Shown here: positions 5,896 through 12,491 of the stretch, piece by piece
How positions within the stretch are numbered: the stretch's first letter is position 1
Layout of the letters: each line of letters opens with the position of its first letter
Origin: Prevotellaceae bacterium
Lineage (GTDB): Bacteria > Bacteroidota > Bacteroidia > Bacteroidales > UBA932
Assembly: GCA_031257655.1 (NCBI GenBank)
Contig: JAIROF010000209.1
Coordinates: forward strand, 1 to 14,354
DNA length: 14,354 nucleotides
Direction: 5' to 3'
Position numbers and translations under genes: made by a program
The notes under the pieces: generated by a model
Database searches by the model: none
What the model was told of the DNA's origin: nothing
What the model saw: the letters and a program-made list of their open reading frames with translations, nothing else

Positions 5896-7002
5896 CTACT
5901 TTTTGAAGTCTATTTTTTCATTTCCGCGCACCTTCTCCTCTTTCGTCAGCCCCTCTTTTACCTCCATGTTGATGCCGTCGGAAAGCCCCACCACCACAAA
6001 GCACTTTTCGAACTCCTGCTCGGGCGCTTCGGCTTTGAGCACCTGCACGAATGCGCTGTCGGCGCTGAACTCAATGCAGCTTTCGGGGATGCTGAGCACG
6101 CTGTCGGCGCGGCTCAGCACAATTTCGGCGTTGGCGCTATAGCCCGCGCGGACGTACACGTTTTTCGGAATTTTGGCGGCGGCTTTTATCTCAAACATGA
6201 TGGCGCCGTTCTCCTCCACGCCTTTGGGCGAAATGTACTCAAGGGTGGCGTCGAACTTCACATTTTCGAGCGCTCCCACCGTAAGCGTAATGCCCATGCC
6301 TTCGCGCACCTTGCCCACGTCGGTTTCGTCCACCTTGCCTCTGAAGATCATGTCGCTCATGTCGGCAACGGAGGCAATGGTGGTGCCTTCGTTGAACGTG
6401 TTGGACTGTATTACGGAGTTGCCCACCTTTACGGGCACGTCTAAGATCATGCCGGTGATGGTGGAGCGCACTTGCGTGGTGCTGTAGGAGGTCGATTTTT
6501 TGGAGATGCCGTCGCGGATGATGCTCAGCCTGTCGCGCGCCTGCGCGAGCGATTCCTCCTGGCTGGTGAGGTCGGTTGCCGTTTTCTGGAACTCCTCCTT
6601 CGCTATCACGCCCTGCTCGTAGAGCTGCTTTTGGCGGTCGTACACCTGCTGCACGTACTCCAGGTTGATTTCCTGCTGCCGCACGTTCGACTCCGCGTCG
6701 CTCAGCTGCGACATTTCGGGTATCACCTTTACCCAGGCAATCACCTCGCCCGTGGTGATGGGCTGCCCCGCCTCCTTGTAGAGCTCCGAAATGATGCCGT
6801 TGATTTGCGGCTTGATGAGCACCTCGTCGCGGGGCTCCACCGTGCCCGTGGCCACGGTTTTGTTCTCAATGGTGCGAACGGTGGGCGATACGATTTCGTA
6901 CACCACTTTCTTGGGCCTCGACTTTTTCCACAGAAAAACAAACGTAAGCGCTACCAGCAAGCCCAGCAGGGCAAGAAAGAAAATTCGGATGATTTTTTTC
7001 AT
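5896..7002 (-). CDS. Periplasmic adaptor (membrane fusion) protein, MacA/HlyD family
   Basis: Adaptor linking an inner membrane ABC permease to a TolC-type duct. Residues 4-24 are a hydrophobic anchor followed by KKSRPKK, so it is probably held in the inner membrane with the rest periplasmic. Next come a lipoyl-like half-domain (VATGTVEPRDEVLIKPQING, 50-69; GQPITTGEVI), a coiled-coil hairpin (about 97-165, rich in Gln, Glu and Arg), the second lipoyl half (RSTITGMILDVPVKVGNSV, 179-197) and beta-barrel and membrane-proximal domains up to residue 368. Its length fits the RND/MacA adaptor family. The TolC gene follows after 8 bp. The permease gene precedes it by 189 bp, and that gap contains its own likely promoter. 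The MacA-like assignment rests on the MacB-type neighbour; the export substrate cannot be inferred. Confidence 0.92.
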   Translation of the reverse strand: MKKIIRIFFLALLGLLVALTFVFLWKKSRPKKVVYEIVSPTVRTIENKTVATGTVEPRDEVLIKPQINGIISELYKEAGQPITTGEVIAWVKVIPEMSQLSDAESNVRQQEINLEYVQQVYDRQKQLYEQGVIAKEEFQKTATDLTSQEESLAQARDRLSIIRDGISKKSTSYSTTQVRSTITGMILDVPVKVGNSVIQSNTFNEGTTIASVADMSDMIFRGKVDETDVGKVREGMGITLTVGALENVKFDATLEYISPKGVEENGAIMFEIKAAAKIPKNVYVRAGYSANAEIVLSRADSVLSIPESCIEFSADSAFVQVLKAEAPEQEFEKCFVVVGLSDGINMEVKEGLTKEEKVRGNEKIDFKK

Positions 7003-7041
7003 GATGTATATTTCGGATTTCTAATTTTGTACGCTATCGTA

Positions 7042-7071
7042 GATGCCCTGTTTGGCGATGCCCTGTTTGGC
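7042..7071. repeat. 15-bp tandem duplication in the adaptor 5' UTR
   Basis: GATGCCCTGTTTGGC occurs twice in a row without a spacer (7042-7056, 7057-7071). It lies between the likely promoter and the adaptor start codon, so it would be within the untranslated leader. Confidence 0.85.
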
Positions 7072-7096
7072 TGTCGTCGCTTTGCGCGTGGCGCTG

Positions 7097-7128
7097 CAAA
7101 GGTACGCAGATTTTTTTGCCTGCGCAAT
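7097..7128 (-). promoter_or_regulatory. Likely promoter of the adaptor-tolC pair
   Basis: On the minus strand ATTG is followed, after 20 bases, by TACCTTTG with CAGC after it. This is close to the Bacteroidota consensus TTTG-N19/21-TAnnTTTG, and the -7 octamer and next four bases equal those before the tRNA gene. A start near 7090 would leave a leader of about 90 nt before the adaptor ATG at 7002. Confidence 0.6.
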
Positions 7129-7191
7129 TTTTGGCGTTTGCCCATGATTTTTTTTGTAGCGCCGGCGGGGCGGTCGCGAGGGTTGCGCTCC

Positions 7192-8454
7192 TCACTCCTC
7201 CCGTATGGCGTCGATGGCCTTCACCTTGAGCGCCCGCCACGTTGGGAGGATGCCTGCCATCATGCCGCTCAGCAGCAGCACCGCCGCTGCTTTTAGCGCC
7301 GCGCCAAAGTCGATGTGCGGGTTTACAAAAAACATGTTCGGGTTGGGGTTGGCCGTCAGGCCGGTGTTCACGGCTTCCAGCAGCCCTACGCCCACGCTCA
7401 GCCCCAGCAGGCCGGCCAGCGAGGTGAGCAGCAAGCTTTCTGCCATGATCTGCATGACGATTTTGGATGGCTTTGCGCCCAGCGCGCGCCGCACGCCAAT
7501 TTCGCGCGTACGCTCCCGCACCGTTACCACCATGATGTTGCTCACGCCAACGATGCCCGCCAGCAGCGTTCCCATGCCTACAAACCACACCAGCAGCCGG
7601 ACGCCTGTAAACAGCGAGTCGAACATTTTGAACGTCCGCGCTACGTTGAAGCTGCCGGTTGCCTGCTCGTCGTCGGGGGCGATTTTGTTTTGCGCGCGCA
7701 GCACTGCCTTTACGTCCTGCTCCAGCTGCTCAATGGTAGCGCCATCTTTTGCCGTAACGCCGAGAAAGTGGACAATGTCGCCCTGGTTGTAGGCCTGCTG
7801 AAATGTGGTGAATGGGATGGAGACGGTCTCCGCCGAGCGTCCGCCAATCTGTACGCCCGAAACGCCGTCGGTAACGCCGATAATCTGGGCGTAGATGCCT
7901 TTTACGCGTATTTGCTGCCCCACCGGATTTTCGCCTTTTTTGAAGAACTCTTCGTACACGCGCGTCCCGATGACGCACACCTTGCGCTTGTGCAGGATGT
8001 CCACATCGTTTACGAAGCGGCCAAAGAGGTAGCGCTGCTGCTCCACCTTGGCGTAGTCGGGGTAAACGCCGCGCACGTTGTACGCGCCTGCCCGGTCGCC
8101 GTACACCACGTTGCCCTCGGCGCTGCCGCCAAAGAGCATGGGCGAAATGTACCTGGCGTTGGGCACCGTTCTGCGGATGACTTCGATGTCGCTGTTGTGC
8201 ATGTTCCAGTAGCGACCCTTGCGGAAGCCCTTGTACGGTTTGCCCGTCCGCTCGGGAAAGAAGAAGGCGGTGTTGGTGGCAAAGCCTTGTACGTTTCTCA
8301 GCACGCCGGTTTCCAGCGCCGTCCCAGAGCCCAGCATGATCACCAGCATCAGGATGCCCCAAAACACGCCGAAGCCCGTGAGCAGGCTTCGCATCTTGTT
8401 GCGCGTAATGGTCACCCAGATTTCGTACCAAAGGTCTATGTCAAAAATGTTCAA
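7192..8454 (-). CDS. FtsX/MacB-type ABC transporter permease
   Basis: Inner membrane permease of the MacB/FtsX superfamily. These proteins act with an ATPase as mechanotransmission exporters rather than classical channels. The 420 residues show the standard layout: TM1 (about 25-43), a long periplasmic domain (about 45-280), then three C-terminal TM segments (about 286-308, 333-360, 385-404). The family signature NIMVVTVRERTREIGVRRAL lies at 306-325. No ATP-binding domain is fused and no ATPase gene is present, unlike E. coli MacB. The most plausible start is TTG at 8454, giving MNIFDIDLWYEIW; a TGA stands two codons upstream and the next in-frame ATG (residue 21) would truncate the region just before TM1. 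The dispersed repeat copy B lies just upstream. Confidence 0.92.
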   Translation of the reverse strand: MNIFDIDLWYEIWVTITRNKMRSLLTGFGVFWGILMLVIMLGSGTALETGVLRNVQGFATNTAFFFPERTGKPYKGFRKGRYWNMHNSDIEVIRRTVPNARYISPMLFGGSAEGNVVYGDRAGAYNVRGVYPDYAKVEQQRYLFGRFVNDVDILHKRKVCVIGTRVYEEFFKKGENPVGQQIRVKGIYAQIIGVTDGVSGVQIGGRSAETVSIPFTTFQQAYNQGDIVHFLGVTAKDGATIEQLEQDVKAVLRAQNKIAPDDEQATGSFNVARTFKMFDSLFTGVRLLVWFVGMGTLLAGIVGVSNIMVVTVRERTREIGVRRALGAKPSKIVMQIMAESLLLTSLAGLLGLSVGVGLLEAVNTGLTANPNPNMFFVNPHIDFGAALKAAAVLLLSGMMAGILPTWRALKVKAIDAIREE

Positions 8455-8529
8455 AATTCAGCGTGCTGATACTTTAATGCCCACCGCTTGGGGGCTGTGA
8501 ATGTTATATTTCGTGAACCTATAAAACTT

Positions 8530-8578
8530 CCAAGCGCTGCGCTATGCTCCATCGGCAGCCTGCTCATTGGCTGCGCTC
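8530..8578 (-). repeat. Dispersed 49-bp repeat, copy B
   Basis: The minus strand of this stretch (GAGCGCAGCCAATGAGC ... GGAGCATAGCGCAGCGCTTGG) matches copy A at 4342-4390 at about 40 of 49 positions. Both copies continue into similar AT-richer flanks (AAGTTTTATAGGTTCAC here). It lies about 75 bp upstream of the permease start, inside the 231-bp gap after the WecA-like gene. I see no promoter or terminator with confidence in the rest of that gap. Confidence 0.65.
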
Positions 8579-8685
8579 TGCTGCTTTTGCAAGCTCGCAG
8601 CAAGCGCCGCTTTTACCTCAGCCGCAGGCCTTGTTTTTGGTGGTTTTGGAGGTTTCCATTATGTGGTGGCCGCTATATGGTTTTT

Positions 8686-9801
8686 TCATGCCATTGCCCC
8701 CTCTTCCTTCACCTGGTGGCGGCGGCGATAGTGAAAGACAAAGTCAACAAGGTAGTCGAGCAAAAAGTGCAGCCCTATGCAGGTCAGCACCAGAATGGGG
8801 ATGAGAAAGTTGTCGGACAGCCGCTTTGCCAGCAAGTAGGTAAGCCCAACCAGCAGCGCGTACAGCATGCCCATCGTGAGCGCCACCTGCGAGTGGCTAA
8901 ATCCCATGCGCATCAGCAGGTGGTGGATGTGCAGCTTGTCGGGCATGAACGGTGAGCGCCCCTGGCTGAGGCGCAGCAAAAAGATGCGACCGGTGTCGAA
9001 CAGCGGAATGATGGCAAAGGCAATGGCCATGCTCAGCGGCGCGTTGAACTTGTAGGTGCTAACAAAGTCGGGGTTACCGGAAATTTGCAGAAACTTGAGG
9101 ATGGAGACCGACAGCAGGAAGCCCATCAGCAGCGAGCCGGTATCCCCCATGAATATGGCGGCGGGGTGCCAGTTGTAGCACAGGAACGCCACTATGCCGC
9201 CGATGAGCGCGATGAGCAGCAGCGCCATGGTCCAGCTGTAGTTTTGGCCGTCGCGCACCAGCATGAACCAGCCGGCTAAGAACGTGAACGCCATCAGCCC
9301 AATCAGCCCCGCCAGCCCGTCGAGCCCGTCGATGAGGTTAAAGGCGTTGGTAATAACGATAATCACAAAGACGCTGAGCGCGTAGCTAACCACCAGCGGC
9401 AGCTCGTGGATGCCGCAAAAGCCGCCCAGCGAGGTGATGCGGGTGCCCATGTAGCCTTCTCCCCATACCACCATGATGGCCGACAGCAGCTGCGTTGCCA
9501 GCTTGCCGCGCGGGCTCAGCGGAAGAAAGTCGTCGCGCAGCCCGGTGATGAAAATGAAGATGACGGCAACGTAGAGGTAGCGGTAGTGCGACAGGTCGCT
9601 TAGCGGAATCCACACGCTGGTAGAAAACACAAAGCCAATGAAAATCGCTATCCCTCCCATAGAGGGGATAAAGCCTTTGTGGATTTTGCGGCGCCCGCCA
9701 ATGTCCAGCAAATGTTGTTTGGTCATCACTTCGATGAGTATGGGTAGCAGCAGGAAGGTGACAACAAAGGACGATATGATGCAATAAAAGATAAAAAACA
9801 T
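8686..9801 (-). CDS. WecA-type undecaprenyl-phosphate N-acetylhexosamine-1-phosphate transferase
   Basis: Polytopic inner membrane enzyme of the MraY/WecA (glycosyltransferase 4) family. It transfers a sugar-1-phosphate from a UDP-sugar to undecaprenyl phosphate and so starts a surface polysaccharide or O-antigen. The 371 residues hold the family motifs in order: GGRRKIHKGFIPSMGG (35-50), GLRDD (87-91, the cytoplasmic Asp pair), NAFNLIDGLDGLAG (152-165), FMGDTGS (217-223) and DKLHIHHLLMRMG (288-300). The HIHH motif separates WecA-like enzymes from MraY. Many hydrophobic segments fit the usual 10-11 TM helices. UDP-GlcNAc is the likeliest donor but the sugar cannot be fixed from sequence. It follows argC on the same strand after 102 bp; no other polysaccharide gene is next to it. 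Confidence 0.93.
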   Translation of the reverse strand: MFFIFYCIISSFVVTFLLLPILIEVMTKQHLLDIGGRRKIHKGFIPSMGGIAIFIGFVFSTSVWIPLSDLSHYRYLYVAVIFIFITGLRDDFLPLSPRGKLATQLLSAIMVVWGEGYMGTRITSLGGFCGIHELPLVVSYALSVFVIIVITNAFNLIDGLDGLAGLIGLMAFTFLAGWFMLVRDGQNYSWTMALLLIALIGGIVAFLCYNWHPAAIFMGDTGSLLMGFLLSVSILKFLQISGNPDFVSTYKFNAPLSMAIAFAIIPLFDTGRIFLLRLSQGRSPFMPDKLHIHHLLMRMGFSHSQVALTMGMLYALLVGLTYLLAKRLSDNFLIPILVLTCIGLHFLLDYLVDFVFHYRRRHQVKEEGAMA

Positions 9802-9881
9802 AAGCTTATGTCTAACCGTGCAAATATCCCCTTTTTGCGCTTAAAGAAATCTTGCTAAAAAAGAATTTACACTTTCAAACG

Positions 9882-9897
9882 TTAATATTAATATTAA
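9882..9897. repeat. AT-only 16-bp palindrome between argC and the WecA-like gene
   Basis: TTAATATTAATATTAA is its own reverse complement and lies seven bases from the argC stop. It may be the upstream AT-rich element of the next gene or a weak 3' hairpin; it lacks the GC stem of an intrinsic terminator. The rest of this 102-bp gap contains GATATTTG on the minus strand, a weak -7-like match about 25 bases before the WecA-like ATG. Confidence 0.6.
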
Positions 9898-9903
9898 ATT
9901 GTA

Positions 9904-10875
9904 TTAAAATCCAGCGGGCTTCAGCTTCAGACCGGCGGATTCGTCAAGCCCAAACATGAGGTTCATGTTCTGCACCGCCTGCCCCGAGGCGCCCTTCACG
10001 AGGTTGTCTATCGCGGAGGTAATGAGCAGCTTGCTGCCGATTTTTTGCACGTGCAAAAAGCATTTATTGGTGTTGACCACCTCCTTTAGCGAAATCTCCT
10101 CCTCCGATACCAGCGTAAAGGGGTGGGGCTTGTAAAATTCGCCGTACAAGCTGCGGGCCTCCTCGCCGGAGAGGTCGCACTCCGTGTACAGCGTGGCAAA
10201 GATGCCGCGGGCAAAGCAGCCGCGCACGGGGATGAGGCTGATTTCGGAAACGCCGTCGCCCTGCACCGCCCTCAGCGTTTTGCCGATTTCGCCCAGATGC
10301 TGGTGCGTAAAGGGCTTGTAGATGGCCATGTTGCTGCTGCGGTAGCTAAAGTGTCCGGTTTCGCTGAGCGAGCGCCCGGCGCCGGTGCTTCCGGTGATGG
10401 CGGTTACGTGCACTTCGCGCCGCAGCAGCCTGCGCTGCGCCAGCGGCAGCAGCGCCAGCTGGATGGCGGTGGCAAAGCAGCCCGGGTTGGCAACGCTGTT
10501 GGCGGCGCGAATTTGCTCGCGGAAGGCCTCGGGCAGCCCGTACGCGAAGCGCCTATCGCCGCAGCTCGTGGGGCTTACCCGAAAGTCGTTGCCGAGGTCT
10601 ATGATTTTGGTGCGCCGGTCGACGCCGTTGTTTTGCAGAAAGCCGGCGGACAGCCCGTGCCCGAGGCACAAAAAGAGCGCGTCAACGTCCGTCGGCTGGT
10701 CGGTGAAGCGCAGGTCGATTTCGCCCAGCAGGTCGCGGTGCACCGCGCTCACCGCCTTGCCTGCGTTGGAGGTGCTGTGCACAAACGCCACCGCTGCCTG
10801 CGGATGCCCGGCCAGGATGCGCAGCAGCTCGCCGGCGGTGTATCCCGCCCCGCCGATAATGCCAACAGATACCAT
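9904..10875 (-). CDS. argC: N-acetyl- (or N-succinyl-) gamma-glutamyl-phosphate reductase
   Basis: ArgC reduces N-acyl-glutamyl-5-phosphate with NADPH to the semialdehyde, the third step of ornithine/arginine synthesis, in the cytosol. From the ATG at 10875 the protein has 323 residues. The Rossmann motif GIIGGAGYTAGEL is at 5-17. The catalytic cysteine is C133 in ANPGCFATA, and H191/H193 follow in FTHQHLGEI. GSTGAGRSLSE (162-172) is also typical. A TTG at 10887 lies in frame but falls inside a tandem repeat and adds four residues before the conserved VSVGIIGGAG, so ATG is preferred. Some Bacteroidota (known from Bacteroides fragilis) use N-succinyl intermediates because of a succinylornithine transcarbamylase, so the acyl group is uncertain here. 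It follows argG; argD and argB are not in the window. Confidence 0.96.
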   Translation of the reverse strand: MVSVGIIGGAGYTAGELLRILAGHPQAAVAFVHSTSNAGKAVSAVHRDLLGEIDLRFTDQPTDVDALFLCLGHGLSAGFLQNNGVDRRTKIIDLGNDFRVSPTSCGDRRFAYGLPEAFREQIRAANSVANPGCFATAIQLALLPLAQRRLLRREVHVTAITGSTGAGRSLSETGHFSYRSSNMAIYKPFTHQHLGEIGKTLRAVQGDGVSEISLIPVRGCFARGIFATLYTECDLSGEEARSLYGEFYKPHPFTLVSEEEISLKEVVNTNKCFLHVQKIGSKLLITSAIDNLVKGASGQAVQNMNLMFGLDESAGLKLKPAGF

Positions 10876-10937
10876 TTTAGATTTCAAATTTTAGATTTCA
10901 AATTTCAAACCACAGATTTCACAGATTTCACAGATTT
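10874..10937. repeat. Two tandem repeats in the argG-argC gap
   Basis: ATTTTAGATTTCAA occurs twice in a row (10874-10887, 10888-10901); the first copy includes the argC start codon. It is followed by three exact copies of CACAGATTT (10911-10937). Such GATTT-rich runs are common as intergenic filler in Bacteroidota. They occupy the argC 5' region where a ribosome binding site would be. Confidence 0.85.
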
Positions 10938-10955
10938 CGTCATTGCGAGCAATCC
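10938..10955. repeat. Short CGTCATTGCGAG-type element with 5-bp hairpin
   Basis: CGTCATTGCGAGCAATCC contains ATTGC (10942-10946) and GCAAT (10949-10953) around GA. The two halves match the outer ends of a palindromic repeat family seen in several bacterial phyla (CGTCATTGCGAG ... GCAATCC), here with its core missing. The family assignment is from memory and is an inference. Confidence 0.4.
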
Positions 10956-10956
10956 A

Positions 10957-10996
10957 TCCTATCCTCCTATCCTCCTATCCTCCTATCCTCCTATCC
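10957..10996. repeat. Octamer tandem repeat, five copies, overlapping the argG 3' end
   Basis: TCCTATCC occurs five times without interruption (10957-10964, 10965-10972, 10973-10980, 10981-10988, 10989-10996). The argG stop codon (10983-10985) lies in the fourth copy and the last residues RIGG of ArgG are encoded by the repeat and its edge. On the minus strand the unit reads GGATAGGA, so the array is purine-rich and contains AGGAGG cores. Confidence 0.95.
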
Positions 10997-12179
10997 TCCC
11001 ACCGTTCACGCCGCTGTATATTTTCATTTGCATACCCAGGATGTTGGTAAACCCTTTCACGTCGCTGCCGGTAAACGCCCTGTTGATTTCGCCGTATTCG
11101 CCAAACTTGCTGTTCATCAGGTCGTGCCTGCTTTTGCAGCCCACAACGGCGAAGTGGTAGGGTTGGAGCTTTACCTCCACGCTTCCGCTCACGTTTTGCT
11201 GGGTTGATTCGAGGAATTTTTCGATGTCGCGCATCACCGGTTCGAGGTACTGCGCCTCGTGGAGCAGCATGCCGTACCAGCCGGCCAGCTGCTCCTTCCA
11301 GTACTGCTGCCACTTGGTGAGCACGTGCTTTTCGAGCAGGTGGTGCGCCTTGATGAGGATGAGCGGCGCGGCGGCCTCAAAGCCCACGCGCCCCTTAATG
11401 CCGATGATGGTGTCGCCCACGTGCGTGTCGCGCCCCACGCCGTAGGGGGCGGCTATATCCTTCAGCGCGCGGATGAGCGCCACGGGCGGCATTTTTTGGC
11501 CGTTGAGCGCTACGGGCGACCCTTGCTCGAACTCGAGGTGCAGCGTTTCGCTGCCGCTTTTGGTCACCTGCGTGGGGTAGGCCTCCTCCGGCAGCTCGCC
11601 GTCCGACCTGAGCGTTTCCACGCCGCCCACGCTCGTGCCCCACAGCCCCTGGTTGATGGAGTACTTCGCCTTTGTCCACGGGAAATCGTAGCCGTGCTCC
11701 CGGAGGAACGCTATCTCCTCCTGCCGCGAAATGGCGAGGTCGCGGATGGGCGTGATAACGCCCACTTCGGGCGCAATAACCTGGAAGATGAGGTCGAAGC
11801 GCACCTGGTCGTTGCCCGCGCCGGTGCTGCCGTGCGCAATGTGCTGCGCCCCGATTTTCTTGGCGTACTCCACAATGGCCAGCGCCTGAAACGCCCGCTC
11901 GGAGCTCACCGAAAGCGGGTAGGCGCTATTTTTGAGGATATTTCCGTAAATCATGTAGCGAATACACCGGTCAAAATACGCCTCGGTAACGTCGATGTTT
12001 TCGTGGCTTGCGCTGCCCAGCTCGGCGGCTTTGCGGGAAATGGCGTCGAGCTCGGCGGCGCTAAAGCCGCCCGTGTTGACGAGCGCCGTGTGCACCTCCA
12101 TTTTTTTTTCTTCCTTCAGGTACTTGACGCAAAACGAGGTGTCCAAACCTCCGCTAAAGGCTACTAAAACTTTTTCCAT
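10983..12179 (-). CDS. argG: Argininosuccinate synthase
   Basis: ArgG joins citrulline and aspartate using ATP to make argininosuccinate, the penultimate step of arginine synthesis, in the cytosol. The 398-residue protein has the N-type ATP pyrophosphatase P-loop AFSGGLDTS (7-15) and the second signature AHGSTGAGNDQVRFD (115-129). Further conserved stretches are SINQGLWG and GRVGFEAAAP. The sequence style with GSTGAGNDQVRFD fits Bacteroidota enzymes. The ATG at 12179 directly begins the conserved MEKVLVAFSGG. The C-terminal residues RIGG come from a tandem octamer repeat that also supplies the TAG stop; the family core ends before this point. argC follows after 107 bp of repeats, matching the argG-argC order of many Bacteroidota arginine clusters. 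Confidence 0.97.
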   Translation of the reverse strand: MEKVLVAFSGGLDTSFCVKYLKEEKKMEVHTALVNTGGFSAAELDAISRKAAELGSASHENIDVTEAYFDRCIRYMIYGNILKNSAYPLSVSSERAFQALAIVEYAKKIGAQHIAHGSTGAGNDQVRFDLIFQVIAPEVGVITPIRDLAISRQEEIAFLREHGYDFPWTKAKYSINQGLWGTSVGGVETLRSDGELPEEAYPTQVTKSGSETLHLEFEQGSPVALNGQKMPPVALIRALKDIAAPYGVGRDTHVGDTIIGIKGRVGFEAAAPLILIKAHHLLEKHVLTKWQQYWKEQLAGWYGMLLHEAQYLEPVMRDIEKFLESTQQNVSGSVEVKLQPYHFAVVGCKSRHDLMNSKFGEYGEINRAFTGSDVKGFTNILGMQMKIYSGVNGGRIGG

Positions 12180-12267
12180 ACTGCTTCTTTACTCTATTTA
12201 ATCCGTAACTATAGCTATTTTCTACTAACTCCTTTCATATAAACAAGATACAACCGTCAAAGACCTT

Positions 12268-12343
12268 CCTCTGTGCTCCTCTGTGAAACCTCTGTGCTTC
12301 TCTGTTATTCTTGCACAGAGGTTTTACAGAGAAGTACAAAGGG
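12268..12343. repeat. CCTCTGTG-type repeat with 12-bp inverted repeat
   Basis: CCTCTGTG occurs three times about 10-11 bases apart (12268, 12278, 12289). AAACCTCTGTGC (12286-12297) and GCACAGAGGTTT (12313-12324) are exact reverse complements around a 15-base loop, and the outer bases continue partly paired. It lies upstream of argG. The adjoining 12180-12260 is AT-rich and probably holds the argG promoter, but I cannot point to a convincing -33/-7 pair. Confidence 0.8.
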
Positions 12344-12416
12344 CTTACGCCGAAATCAGAACGCCGGACGGATTGGCGTAGCGTGCTCATTTTTAGGTAT
12401 TTGTAATTTTGCATTG

Positions 12417-12459
12417 TTGGGCGGGCGAACCTCATTGGGCGGGCGAACCCCGCCCCTAC
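12417..12459. repeat. GGGCGGGCGAACC direct repeat
   Basis: TTGGGCGGGCGAACC occurs at 12417-12431 and 12435-12449 (18-base period), followed by CCGCCCCTACG, which can pair with the GGGCGGG part. It lies in the 312-bp gap between the glycosidase gene and argG. The rest of this gap holds ACTCATAGTGAGT (12473-12485, a 5-bp hairpin) close to the glycosidase stop, and no gene that I can support. Confidence 0.8.
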
Positions 12460-12491
12460 GCGACAATTCCCAACTCATAGTGAGTAGCATG

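Noticed and set aside
5594..8469. Several plus-strand frames of 180-380 codons opposite the efflux genes
   Set aside because: They mirror the adaptor, TolC and permease genes, which have clear domains and signal or membrane segments on the minus strand.
10876..10887. TTG start four codons upstream of argC
   Set aside because: It is created by the 14-mer tandem repeat; the ATG at 10875 begins exactly at the conserved N-terminus.
10957..10996. Octamer array as a possible CRISPR-like array
   Set aside because: Units of 8 bp are directly contiguous with no spacers and no cas genes are near.
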